Shown here one piece after another: positions 51,643 through 60,426 of a stretch of 64,000 nucleotides of DNA (the stretch's first letter is position 1; each line of letters begins with the position of its first letter). Below the pieces are notes generated by a model. The model saw nothing but the letters and a program-made list of their open reading frames with translations. It was not told where the DNA came from and did no database searches. Made by a program: the position numbers and the translations under genes. Source of the DNA: an uncultured Alistipes sp. (GTDB lineage Bacteria > Bacteroidota > Bacteroidia > Bacteroidales > Rikenellaceae); the NCBI GenBank assembly GCA_900539755.1, contig UQDC01000001.1:1-64000 (forward strand), read 5' to 3'.

Positions 51643-52710
51643 CTATACGGTTTTAGTCACTGATACAGGGTTAGCTTTAGGTGCCTCTTTGGCCAGCGCA
51701 AACGAGAAGGTGCTGCCTTCACCCAATTTGCTACGCAGAGTGATGACCTGGCCGTGTGCTTCGAGGATATGTTTAACAATCGCCAATCCCAAACCAGTGC
51801 CTCCCTGTTCCCGAGAACGGCTCTTATCAACCCGGAAAAAGCGTTCAAATACACGTGGAATATACTCTTCTGCAATACCCACCCCGTTGTCAGCCACTTC
51901 GATCATCACACGATCATACATATCGACGAAACTGACCGTAGTGGTTCCATTGTCACGGCCATATCGCACCGAATTGATCAACAGGTTCATAATTACCTGA
52001 CTAATTTTGCGACGATCCGCATAAACCAATACCGGAGGCTGAAAATTGCTTGTACCGATGCGGAATGTAATATGCCGGGCCGCAGCCTCTATTTCGATCG
52101 ATTCGGCAATCTCTCGTACCAACGCCACAATATCGAACCGCTCCGGCTCCAACACAAGCGAACCCGACTCGAGTTTGGAGATCTCCTCCAAATCTTGCAC
52201 GATATTGATGAGTCGATCTATACTTTTTTCAGAGCGTTCGAGGTATTTACGATTGATATTTTCGTCTTCCAACCCACCGTCAAGCAGCGTCAAAATGTAT
52301 CCTTGTATGGTAAAAATCGGTGTCTTGATCTCGTGCGACACATTACCGAGAAACTCCTTGCGGTAACGCTCATTCTCTTTCAGCCGTGCAATTTCACGGG
52401 CATTCTTTTCGGCCCACAGATTCAATTCGTCTTGCAGCCCACTAACCAGATCATGAGTCGGAGGCAGATCATGAGTTCGGATATTTTTTGAAAGCAAGAC
52501 CTGATAAATCGGCTTGATCCGATAACGCACGAAGAGATTAAACAGGTAGTGTGCAGCAAAAAAGAGCAAGACAAACAGCCCGCATGAACAGATCAAAATC
52601 GAAGTGGGTTGCAGAGCCAATACCACTCCAAAAACAATGCTGATAAAGGCTGCAACAGTTGCAACAGCCAATGCCGCCCCTGCCGTGGTTTTGATCTTGA
52701 ATCTCATCAT
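51643..52710 (-). CDS. PhoR-like sensor histidine kinase
   Basis: A 355-residue membrane histidine kinase. Two N-terminal helices (about 10-33 and 38-62) have almost no periplasmic loop, so it may sense a membrane or cytoplasmic signal. The dimerisation/phospho-acceptor box is NVSHEIKTPIFTIQGYILTLLDGGLEDENINRKYLER. The catalytic domain has the N box (NLLINSVRYG), G1 (VADNGVGI), F (FERFFRVDKS) and G2 (GGTGLGLAIVKHI). No response regulator is adjacent. It starts 13 bp after ribE and is probably co-transcribed with it. The start is one of two adjacent ATGs at 52710 and 52707. Confidence 0.93.
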   Translation of the reverse strand: MMRFKIKTTAGAALAVATVAAFISIVFGVVLALQPTSILICSCGLFVLLFFAAHYLFNLFVRYRIKPIYQVLLSKNIRTHDLPPTHDLVSGLQDELNLWAEKNAREIARLKENERYRKEFLGNVSHEIKTPIFTIQGYILTLLDGGLEDENINRKYLERSEKSIDRLINIVQDLEEISKLESGSLVLEPERFDIVALVREIAESIEIEAAARHITFRIGTSNFQPPVLVYADRRKISQVIMNLLINSVRYGRDNGTTTVSFVDMYDRVMIEVADNGVGIAEEYIPRVFERFFRVDKSRSREQGGTGLGLAIVKHILEAHGQVITLRSKLGEGSTFSFALAKEAPKANPVSVTKTV

Positions 52711-52723
52711 GCTGCGCAACCGG

Positions 52724-53323
52724 TTAGGCCTTGGGCTGATACTGTTTCATCAGCTTAGTGATATATTTACCCACAATGTCGAATTCGAGATTGACCGTCG
52801 AGCCTACTTTTAAGGTATGGAAATTGGTGTGTTCGTATGTGTAGGGAATGATCGCTACCTGAAATGACGAAGCTTGTGAGTTGACAACAGTCAGACTGAC
52901 TCCATTGACCGCTACAGACCCTTTTTCTACGGTTATGTTACCGGGAGTTGGGTCGTATTCAAATGTATAGTACCAACTGCCGTCTGCTTCACTGATCGCT
53001 GTACAACGAGCAGTCTGATCGACATGTCCCTGGACAATGTGTCCATCCAACAGTGCATCAGGACGCATACTCCGCTCCAAGTTGACCAAATCTCCCGGTT
53101 GGAGTTCACCCAAATTGGATTTGACAAGCGTCTCGTGGATCGCAGTCACGGTATAACGAGGTGCATCCAATTCGACAACAGTCAGACAAACTCCATTATG
53201 AGCAATGCTTTGATCAATACGCAATTCATTCGTAAATGGGGCTTCAATGGTAATGTGCTTATTGCCTTGATCTTCACGGACGGCAACGACACGTCCTGTA
53301 GCTTCAACGATTCCTGAAAACAT
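52724..53323 (-). CDS. ribE: Riboflavin synthase, alpha chain
   Basis: A 199-residue riboflavin synthase that dismutates two 6,7-dimethyl-8-ribityllumazine molecules to riboflavin. The two tandem lumazine-binding domains are visible: MFSGIVEATGRVV ... SIAHNGVCLTVV and LDGHIVQGHVDQTARC ... GSVAVNGVSLTVV. The start at 53323 (MFSGIVE) is the family's usual N-terminus; a longer in-frame opening at 53416 adds residues unlike the family. The kinase gene follows after 13 bp. Confidence 0.96.
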   Translation of the reverse strand: MFSGIVEATGRVVAVREDQGNKHITIEAPFTNELRIDQSIAHNGVCLTVVELDAPRYTVTAIHETLVKSNLGELQPGDLVNLERSMRPDALLDGHIVQGHVDQTARCTAISEADGSWYYTFEYDPTPGNITVEKGSVAVNGVSLTVVNSQASSFQVAIIPYTYEHTNFHTLKVGSTVNLEFDIVGKYITKLMKQYQPKA

Positions 53324-53484
53324 GATCTTTGTTTGATTAATATAAAGTTCCAGCCGCTTTATCCCTGATGCTACACCAAGAAGCACGGCCACTACCGACA
53401 TACAGTTAGAGATCACAGAACAGACACTATAAAAGCAAGTTCGTCGCTCTTCAAACCCTTTCTGTCAATGTTACGAAACAAAGA

Positions 53485-54150
53485 TCACAAAATTTTCTTG
53501 ATAATGACACCTTCGACCACAAACAATTTGCGGATTGCCTCCCGTTTGATGGAAATCGGATCATACGCCTCTGTATTTCGAGGCAACAACAACAGCTCCT
53601 CTTCATGTGGACTTTGGCGGACAATCCGTATACCTTTAAACGTCTCGGAAAGGATCAGACACATTGCTCCGGGGAGCAGTTCGTCGGGATTTTGACGACG
53701 CAACAGGACGTAACTTCCCGCCGGAACCTCAGGCTGCATGGCATCGCTCAAAGACAAAGCGGCCAGATCGCAACGTTTCAAAGGCGGGAAATCAATATAA
53801 AATTGGGGTTGAAGAGGCTGTTCTCCATCGGTTCGCTCAAGCATTTCGACCGCTTCGACCGCATCCATGCCATAACAAGGAATCCCCGAGTTTTTACTGG
53901 AGCTTTTTTGGTCGATCATCATCTCTCCTTCGCCGGTGAGCAACCAACCTTTGCTGATGGAGGGATATTTGGCAGTGATCAATTCGGCCAAATCGTGGCT
54001 GATCCCATTATTACCTTTTTTGATCTGGTACAGGTTTTCACTTCGCTTCAGGCCGATATGCAGCGCAAAAGCATTAATAGACAATCCTGTCCATTTGATC
54101 ACCTGTTCGAGACGGTGCCACTTTTCAGTATTAGGAATATTATTTGACAT
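53485..54150 (-). CDS. XRE/S24-like transcriptional regulator without recognisable catalytic dyad
   Basis: A 221-residue protein. An N-terminal helix-turn-helix region (about 10-65: INAFALHIGLKRSENLYQIKKGNNGISHDLAELI) and a C-terminal S24/LexA-like domain (about 115-221). The position of the usual GDSMxP nucleophile motif reads SDAMQP (135-140), with Ala137 where the catalytic Ser should be. The usual Lys-Arg near IRIVRQ is also missing the Lys. It therefore probably acts as a repressor that does not cleave itself. It is transcribed divergently from tRNA-Arg. Target unknown. Confidence 0.8.
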   Translation of the reverse strand: MSNNIPNTEKWHRLEQVIKWTGLSINAFALHIGLKRSENLYQIKKGNNGISHDLAELITAKYPSISKGWLLTGEGEMMIDQKSSSKNSGIPCYGMDAVEAVEMLERTDGEQPLQPQFYIDFPPLKRCDLAALSLSDAMQPEVPAGSYVLLRRQNPDELLPGAMCLILSETFKGIRIVRQSPHEEELLLLPRNTEAYDPISIKREAIRKLFVVEGVIIKKIL

Positions 54151-54250
54151 GTTGGTGGAATTCGTGTGTTATGTAGTAAGTAACCGCACAGTGAGGGAGT
54201 TGGGTTCAGAAATTCTTCCTGTCAAGAAGCTGGAAATCGGGGGTGAAAAT

Positions 54251-54281
54251 TTGTATTAACGCTAAAAAAATTGCACCTTTG
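54251..54281 (+). promoter_or_regulatory. Promoter of tRNA-Arg
   Basis: TTG (54251-54253), 20-bp spacer, CACCTTTG (54274-54281; one mismatch to TAnnTTTG), 18 bp before the tRNA. Confidence 0.55.
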
Positions 54282-54299
54282 CATTCACAAGTTTCACAT

Positions 54300-54371
54300 G
54301 CCTCCGTAGTTCAATGGATAGAATGGCAGATTCCGGTTCTGCTGATATGGGTTCGATTCCCGTCGGGGGTA
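54300..54371 (+). tRNA. tRNA-Arg (anticodon CCG)
   Basis: Acceptor GCCTCCG pairs with CGGGGGT. The anticodon stem GCAGA/TCTGC encloses loop TTCCGGT, anticodon CCG. T-arm ATGGGTTCGATTCCCGT. Discriminator A, with CCA not encoded. A clean terminator follows at 54381. Confidence 0.95.
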
Positions 54372-54380
54372 CTTTGATTG

Positions 54381-54406
54381 GGCAGAAGAAAACTTCTGCC
54401 TTTTTT
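54381..54406 (+). terminator. Terminator of tRNA-Arg
   Basis: An 8-bp perfect stem GGCAGAAG/CTTCTGCC with an AAAA loop and six T residues: a textbook intrinsic terminator 9 bp after the tRNA. Confidence 0.9.
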
Positions 54407-54638
54407 ATTGCACACCGTTGTCTGTCTGTAAGAAGAGTATCTCATCTTTGTCTCCATTCCTTTCGAAAATTGATGATCCAATCTCTTTATCCCCTCGTTG
54501 CGAATTACTCTCTTTGAATGACTTATCTGTTTTTCTTAATCCGTTTACTCAGTTTGTGTCAATAGTCCCGAATCATTTGTCCGGAGGTATTGGTAAGTGT
54601 ACGCTCATGGTGTGATCCATTGTTTGAAAAAAATACGT

Positions 54639-54867
54639 TCATCCCTTCAGATCGCATTCATTTATTAATGACAAGCGAGATGCCACAATTGCATTTATTT
54701 TGTTATCTGGCAATCCAATAGCGTATTTTCGTATAACAATAGTGTCTCCACGTTTTCATTGCGACGCCTACCCAATCCTGGCATACAGCTCCTAAACCTT
54801 TGGTTTCGCTATCAGAATCTGAAAATTTAGTATTGTAGTGGATGAAATAGCGTATTATTCCGTCTTT
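54639..54867 (-). pseudogene. Possible decayed coding sequence of unknown family
   Basis: On the minus strand, one frame is open for 54 codons (54867 down to a stop at 54703, with pieces such as HYNTKFSDSDSETKGLG). Another is open for 38 codons (54755 to 54639, VIRKYAIGLPDNKINAIVAS and RLSLINECDLKG). Both read like real protein, and they meet if a frameshift is allowed near 54750. The stretch is richer in GC than its surroundings. I recognise no family. A chance origin is not excluded. Confidence 0.3.
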
Positions 54868-55225
54868 TTATACGAAATTAATAAAAATATTGAAAGGTAT
54901 TCACTCTTTTCAGCCTTTTTAGAACATTGAATTATCCCAATTATTCAATGATTTTTGATAGATAGAGTAAAAACACTTTACAAGTAAATTAAACTTGTAT
55001 ATATTAATATATTTGATTTTCTGAATATTATATATTACATGTGAAATATTTAAAACTTAACAAGTAATTTTAATAATCACACAGAACTGTCACTTTATGA
55101 ACATGAATAACGAACCGTATAGGACAATATTAAACCTAAATATTGTATAGACTATTCACAAAATACTGAGGGATTATTTTGAAAATCAATGGATGACAAC
55201 CCCATTTGTTAGCAAAGAGGACAAA

Positions 55226-55264
55226 ATAAAGAGACGACCTCAGCATGTGAGGTCGTCTCTTTAT
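55226..55264. terminator. Bidirectional 17-bp hairpin
   Basis: Arms 55226-55242 and 55248-55264 pair perfectly around a 5-nt loop, with A/T-rich ends (ATAAAGAG / CTCTTTAT). It probably ends leftward transcription from the aminopeptidase gene, about 150 bp after its stop. Confidence 0.75.
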
Positions 55265-55416
55265 GATATTATCGGTCACACCAATGTTTGGCCGTTGTAA
55301 TAAACCAAGGGCAAGACAGGGAGCAGTAACAACATTAATCAGCATTTAGGACTGCCCACCAACAATACAGACAGCCCTCACCCTCTTAGCACTGATTGCC
55401 GCCCCTCGAATAGCAA

Positions 55417-56808
55417 TTACGGATGCATGTAACTCTCGATATCTTCGGTAGTAGCTGGAGCCCGACGGTTGCCCAACATACGATTGCCATCGGGAGTGAT
55501 CAACATATCGTCTTCGATACGAATACCTCCAAACCCGATATATTCCCGGGTTTTCTCAAAATTAATAAACCCGTTGCCGAGCCCCTCTTTTTCCCACTTG
55601 TCGATCAGGGCAGGAATAAAGTAGATACCCGGTTCAACCGTCATGATCATACCCGGTTTGAGTCGTTTGCCCATCCGCAACGAAGAGAGTCCCGGTGTCT
55701 CACTGCGCATGGATTCTTCGTCGTAACCGACATATTTTTCACCGATATTCTCCATGTCGTGTACGTCAAGCCCCATTTGATGACCCAACCCGTGAGGCAT
55801 AAAGAGCGCTTGAGCTCCACAAGCGACAGCATCCTCCATATTGCCCTGCATCAGCCCCAACTCTTTCAGGCCATCGGCAATAACCCGTGCAGCCTCATTG
55901 TGCATCTGCCAATAAAACAAGTCAGGTTTAGCCAACTCGAATGTACGGCTATTCGCTGCCAAAACAATATCATAAATAGCTTTCTGGCGGGCAGTAAATT
56001 TGCCATTGACCGGAATGGTACGAGTAAAATCGCTGCAATAGTTCATATTGGTTTCAGCACCGGCATCGACCAACAGCAGACGCCCTGACTCCAAAACATT
56101 GCCATGATTGTGGTTGTGAAGTGTCTCACCATTCTGGCTGACGATCGACAGGAACGAAACTCCGGCTCCATACTGACGCGCAATACCATCGATTGCACCG
56201 GCAATCTCCTGTTCAACCACACCTGGACGACACATCTGCATCACCTGCAGGTGCATTTTGGTACCAATCGTACAAGCTCTTTCGATCTCGTCGATCTCAT
56301 CCTGCTCTTTGATTTCGCGCAACGCCACTACAGCTTTGGCCAATTCAACCGAAACCTGCTCTTTGAGGGCAGCCGGTTGCAAGCCGAGCAGTTCACACAA
56401 CATCAGGGTCACCTCACCCCGATAAGGAGGCAAATAGTGAATCTTCCGGCCTTGGGCAATTGCCTTCTTTACCGTTTCGGCCAGTTGAGCCAATCCGGCC
56501 GTCCGGGTTACCCCCACTTGCTGGGCCTGCTCAGCCAACGATGGTTGCGGGCCCATCCAGATAATATCATCGATCGTGTAATCCTCTCCGAATAACATAT
56601 CCTCTCCTGAATCCGCGTCAAGAATACCGGCAAATTCGGGATGATTCAAACCAAAGAAATAGAGGAAAGTACTATCCTGACGGAATGGGAAAGTATTACT
56701 CGGATAGTTGGCAGAAGCTTCGTGGTTTCCAGGGAGCAGAATCAAACCACTGCCAACACGCTTACGCAGCGCCTCTCGGCGACGTATATACGTTTTTGCT
56801 TCAAACAT
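55417..56808 (-). CDS. Xaa-Pro aminopeptidase (aminopeptidase P family)
   Basis: A 463-residue M24B metallopeptidase that removes N-terminal residues preceding proline. The N-terminal creatinase-like domain (about 1-175) includes FRQDSTFLYFFGLNHPEF and YLPPYRGEV. The pita-bread domain has the dimetal ligands in order: LLVDAGAE, CSDFTRT, MPHGLGHQMG, MTVEPGIYF and IRIEDDML. No signal peptide, so cytoplasmic. Leftward and divergent from ugd. Confidence 0.94.
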   Translation of the reverse strand: MFEAKTYIRRREALRKRVGSGLILLPGNHEASANYPSNTFPFRQDSTFLYFFGLNHPEFAGILDADSGEDMLFGEDYTIDDIIWMGPQPSLAEQAQQVGVTRTAGLAQLAETVKKAIAQGRKIHYLPPYRGEVTLMLCELLGLQPAALKEQVSVELAKAVVALREIKEQDEIDEIERACTIGTKMHLQVMQMCRPGVVEQEIAGAIDGIARQYGAGVSFLSIVSQNGETLHNHNHGNVLESGRLLLVDAGAETNMNYCSDFTRTIPVNGKFTARQKAIYDIVLAANSRTFELAKPDLFYWQMHNEAARVIADGLKELGLMQGNMEDAVACGAQALFMPHGLGHQMGLDVHDMENIGEKYVGYDEESMRSETPGLSSLRMGKRLKPGMIMTVEPGIYFIPALIDKWEKEGLGNGFINFEKTREYIGFGGIRIEDDMLITPDGNRMLGNRRAPATTEDIESYMHP

Positions 56809-57156
56809 GGTAAAAAAGTTGTTGGTTGGATCGCCGGGTATCGACGATCCGATCTACTTCGTTGTGGACAGGGATCACTTTTGCAAATGCCTGCCAGTTA
56901 TGGAAGAGATCGTTCAAAAGTAACAAAAACTTGTGGCAATCTTGCTATCTTTGTCGGGAAAAAGAGAAGGGCACAACGTAGTTGCAGAAGAAATTTTGTT
57001 ATCTTGGAAATCAATATCTGCGCTACATCCGTTTTCCAATAAAAAGATCTTGGTTACCCCGATTGAGATCTGCATAGTCAGTATAAACCGCCCAAAGGGA
57101 ACATCTGGGTTAATCAAGGAGATTGAACGGACAGGCTACTCAAAAAACATGGAGAG
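56809..57156. other. Divergent intergenic region between the aminopeptidase and ugd genes
   Basis: It contains two candidate -7 elements, CAAAAGTA (56915-56922, minus strand) and TATCTTTG (56946-56953, plus strand), placed back to back about 24 bp apart. Neither has a TTG at the standard distance. No gene is seen. Confidence 0.4.
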
Positions 57157-58482
57157 ATGAAAATTGCGATCGTAGGAACAGGATATGTCGGGCTGGTATC
57201 CGGTACCTGTTTTTCTGAAATGGGAATCGAGGTGATCTGTGTCGATGTGGATCGGGCAAAAATTGAACGACTCCAGCAGGGTGAAATTCCCATTTACGAA
57301 CCGGAACTTTCTGTACTCGTCCAAAAGAACATGAAGGCCGGACGTCTCTCTTTCGCAACCGATTTGGCCTCTCATTTGGATGAAGTCGAAGTGGTCTTCA
57401 TCGCGGTCGGAACTCCGCCTGATGAAGATGGATCGGCCGATCTGCACTATGTATTGGAGGTGGCTCGTGAATTCGGTGCCGCCATCAACAAATACACACT
57501 GCTGGTCACCAAAAGCACCGTCCCCGTCGGTACTGCAGCTCGAATCCGAGAGGTGGTCGATGCTGAATTGAAACGACGCGGGGTAGAAGTAGAGTTCGAC
57601 GTAGCCTCTAACCCCGAATTTCTCAAAGAGGGTAGCGCAGTCAAAGATTTCATGAGTCCGGATCGCGTAGTCGTCGGCGTAGAAAGCGAACGGGCACGCG
57701 AACTGATGCAACGACTTTACCGTCCTTTCCTGTTGAACAATTTCCGGGTGATCTTCATGGATGTACCCTCTGCCGAGATGACCAAATATGCTGCCAACAG
57801 CATGTTGGCCACCCGAATCAGTTTTATGAATGATATTGCCAACTTGTGTGAACTGGTTGGAGCCGATGTCAACATGGTACGGCGCGGGATCGGAACCGAT
57901 ATGCGCATTGGCAATAAATTCCTCTATCCGGGATGCGGATATGGCGGCTCATGTTTCCCCAAAGATGTGAAAGCCCTGATCCGAACAGCCGAAGAAAACG
58001 GCTACCAAATGCGGGTCTTGAAAGCTGTCGAAGAGGTCAATGCCCATCAAAAACGGGTACTGTTCGACAAATTGAATCGCCATTTCAACGGAGATCTCAA
58101 AGGGCGTAAGATTGCGTTATGGGGTCTGGCCTTCAAACCCGAAACCGATGATATGCGTGAAGCAACGTCAGTCGTGCTGATTCGACTGCTGATCGAGGCA
58201 GGGGCAGAGGTGACTGTTTACGATCCCGTAGCCATGAACGAATGCCACCGCGTAATCGGCAACCAGGTTCACTATGCTGACGACATGTACGAGGCAGTCA
58301 TTGGAGCGGATGCTTTGTTGTTGGTAACTGAATGGAAACAATTTCGGGTCCCCAACTGGGAGTTACTTAAAAAGACGATGCATACACCGTTGATTTTTGA
58401 CGGACGCAACATTTACGATCGGGACGAACTGGAGACGGCAGGATTCACCTACTACTACATCGGAAGCAATGCAACTTGCTGA
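57157..58482 (+). CDS. ugd: UDP-glucose 6-dehydrogenase
   Basis: A 441-residue NAD-dependent enzyme oxidising UDP-glucose to UDP-glucuronate, a precursor for uronic-acid-containing surface polysaccharides. N-terminal NAD fold: MKIAIVGTGYVGLVSGTCFSEMG. Further motifs are VGTPPDEDGSADL, KSTVPVGTA, NPEFLKEGSAVKDF, the catalytic Cys in GCGYGGSCFPKDVKAL and LWGLAFKPETDDMREA. Length is typical. A family-4 GDP-mannose dehydrogenase is less likely because the donor-site sequence fits UDP-Glc enzymes. Confidence 0.95.
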   Translation: MKIAIVGTGYVGLVSGTCFSEMGIEVICVDVDRAKIERLQQGEIPIYEPELSVLVQKNMKAGRLSFATDLASHLDEVEVVFIAVGTPPDEDGSADLHYVLEVAREFGAAINKYTLLVTKSTVPVGTAARIREVVDAELKRRGVEVEFDVASNPEFLKEGSAVKDFMSPDRVVVGVESERARELMQRLYRPFLLNNFRVIFMDVPSAEMTKYAANSMLATRISFMNDIANLCELVGADVNMVRRGIGTDMRIGNKFLYPGCGYGGSCFPKDVKALIRTAEENGYQMRVLKAVEEVNAHQKRVLFDKLNRHFNGDLKGRKIALWGLAFKPETDDMREATSVVLIRLLIEAGAEVTVYDPVAMNECHRVIGNQVHYADDMYEAVIGADALLLVTEWKQFRVPNWELLKKTMHTPLIFDGRNIYDRDELETAGFTYYYIGSNATC

Positions 58483-58888
58483 TATTTTTATAAACTTGCC
58501 GCTTCGACACAATCCGATTCTTTCCTAAGATTCAGTCTATCGATCTGTTAGTGCGACCAAAGGACATCGCTCTTACCGACAATACAATTTTGCTAACACA
58601 ACACGACTTTTGCTATTATCCCAAAAGCAACATCAGCTTGTAGAAAAACCCATCAAAAGAAGTTTTATATTAATTTTCCCAAGTTGGTTCGATATTTCTC
58701 ATTTTAGATCAATCATCACTGCCTATGACTTGGGCAGGAGTTTTGTAAATACCAGACCTACAAAGACAATTTTAATAACTGCTCTCCACAGATTAGTATC
58801 CTATCAGATAAGAGCACAAAGCCATATCGAAGTTCGATTTGGCCAATTACAACAAAAGCAGTTATTTTGCGCCAAATTTCAGAGATTC
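58483..58888. other. Intergenic region before the polysaccharide deacetylase gene
   Basis: A reading frame could extend the deacetylase back to 58610, but the added 93 residues are not family-like. A promoter at 58839-58869 lies 20 bp before the ATG at 58889, so this stretch is probably untranslated. Confidence 0.5.
58839..58869 (+). promoter_or_regulatory. Promoter of the polysaccharide deacetylase gene
   Basis: TTG (58839-58841), 20-bp spacer, TTATTTTG (58862-58869; one mismatch to TAnnTTTG). It supports the start at 58889, with a leader of only about 10-15 nt. Confidence 0.5.
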
Positions 58889-59497
58889 ATGTATATAAAA
58901 CCGCCAAAGATTATTCGTACGATATTTCCGTCTCTGATTTGGGAGATGCCTCCCTCCGATGAGGTTTATCTCACTTTTGATGATGGACCGACACCCGGAG
59001 TAACTGAAGAGATTCTCGAACAGTTGGCCAAATACGATGCGAAAGCTACCTTTTTCTGTCTTGGCAAGAATGCTGAAATGCACCCTGAACTTTTCGAACG
59101 GATCAAAGCTGAAGGACATCGTATCGGAAACCATACATACAGCCATCAAAAAGGTTGGCGGATGACTCTCGAAGCCTATCTCGAAGATGTCGAACTGGCC
59201 AATAACCTGTTGCATACAGACCTGTTCCGACCTCCTTATGCACAAATCAAACCGTCGCAAGCACGCCGCCTGAGTGAACATTACAACCTGATTATGTGGG
59301 ATGTCCTCTCGCAAGATTACAACAGACAGATCTCTCCTCGTCTCTGTTTGCGTAATGTGACCAAACATGTCCGTGGCGGTTCGATTGTCGTTTTTCACGA
59401 TTCACTCAAAAGCTATCGGAATATGTCCTACGCTCTGCCTCGTACTTTGGAGTTTCTGTACGAACGAGGGTTGAAATGTGTAGGAATTGAGATTTAA
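58889..59497 (+). CDS. NodB-type polysaccharide deacetylase
   Basis: A 202-residue carbohydrate-esterase-4 enzyme removing N- or O-acetyl groups from a glycan such as peptidoglycan or a surface polysaccharide. Motifs: YLTFDDGPTPGVTEEIL (metal and base Asp), HRIGNHTYSHQKG (HxxxH metal site), DLFRPPYAQIKPSQ and SIVVFHDSLKSYRN (catalytic His region). It lacks a clear signal peptide, as is common for small Bacteroidota members. Promoter position and family alignment both favour this start. Confidence 0.9.
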   Translation: MYIKPPKIIRTIFPSLIWEMPPSDEVYLTFDDGPTPGVTEEILEQLAKYDAKATFFCLGKNAEMHPELFERIKAEGHRIGNHTYSHQKGWRMTLEAYLEDVELANNLLHTDLFRPPYAQIKPSQARRLSEHYNLIMWDVLSQDYNRQISPRLCLRNVTKHVRGGSIVVFHDSLKSYRNMSYALPRTLEFLYERGLKCVGIEI

Positions 59498-59616
59498 TTG
59501 GTTCATGGCGGTACATTGGCGTACCACTGTTGAGACAAGAATCGACGTCAATAAGGTTGTACTACCGACACCGTGAACTACGTCCATAAAAAGCTGTTAG
59601 TTTTTCAATAACGGGT

Positions 59617-60198
59617 ATGAAAAAGAGACGCAACATCATCGTAGCTGTAACCGGAGCCAGCGGTTCGATCTATGCGCGGCTATTGTGTCAACGACTGGCA
59701 CAGGCCGAAGAGGTAGGCGATATTGCCCTGATCGTCACTAGTAACGGAGATGCCGTATGCCAGTACGAAGATGACACTACCTGGATGGAAAATCCTCGTT
59801 TAACCCGTTATCACAACGATAATCTCTTTGCACCGCCAGCTTCCGGATCAGCCCCATTCGACGCCATGGTGGTTATTCCCTGTTCGATGGGTATGGCGGG
59901 ACGTATTGCCGCCGGTATTTCGAATGATTTGACCAGCCGAGCTGCCGATGTAATGCTCAAAGAGCGCCGTCGTCTGATCTTGGTGCCACGTGAAGCACCC
60001 ATGAGTACGATCCATTTGCGCAATTTGACCACCCTGTCCGAATGCGGCGCCATTATCTGCCCTGCAGCTCCGTCGTTCTATTCCCACCCCCAAGATATCG
60101 AAAGCCTTTGCGGAACCATCATTGAACGAGTACTCACTCTACTGGAAGTGGACACACCCCACTACGAATGGACCGGGCAACCGGATACGACACATTAA
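59617..60198 (+). CDS. ubiX: Flavin prenyltransferase UbiX
   Basis: A 193-residue flavoprotein that attaches a dimethylallyl group to FMN, making the prenyl-FMN cofactor of UbiD-family decarboxylases. Recognised from VTGASGSIYARLL, PCSMGMAGRIAAGISNDL, SRAADVMLKERRRLILVPREAPMS and the C-terminal CPAAPSFYSHPQDIESL. Length is typical. No ubiD lies in the window; its partner could be in menaquinone synthesis (including a futalosine-type route) or aromatic metabolism. Confidence 0.94.
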   Translation: MKKRRNIIVAVTGASGSIYARLLCQRLAQAEEVGDIALIVTSNGDAVCQYEDDTTWMENPRLTRYHNDNLFAPPASGSAPFDAMVVIPCSMGMAGRIAAGISNDLTSRAADVMLKERRRLILVPREAPMSTIHLRNLTTLSECGAIICPAAPSFYSHPQDIESLCGTIIERVLTLLEVDTPHYEWTGQPDTTH

Positions 60199-60426
60199 CC
60201 GAAAATCCTCTCTTTGGCAACTGTAATAACACTTCTGGCATATTCTAACATATCAATAGAAGTGTAACAAACGTGCTACGCCGATCTGAAAGAACCGGAT
60301 AAAAACGGTTGCCACCATTTTATCATTTGGTGTCTCTTGCTATTTTTGTATATCCATCAGGATAGGACATCTTGAAATTCCGCCAACGGCAGAAACCGAT
60401 CATAATCGAGACGTACATCAATTGCC

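Larger units (their letters stand above)
54372..55416. other. AT-rich 1-kb region without an intact gene
   Basis: The most AT-rich part of the window. It contains the tRNA-Arg terminator, a stretch at 54639-54867 that may be a decayed coding sequence, and a 17-bp hairpin at 55226-55264. No intact gene was found. Confidence 0.55.

Noticed and set aside
58610..58888. 93-residue N-terminal extension of the polysaccharide deacetylase
   Set aside because: The extension is not family-like and a promoter lies within it; the ATG at 58889 fits better.
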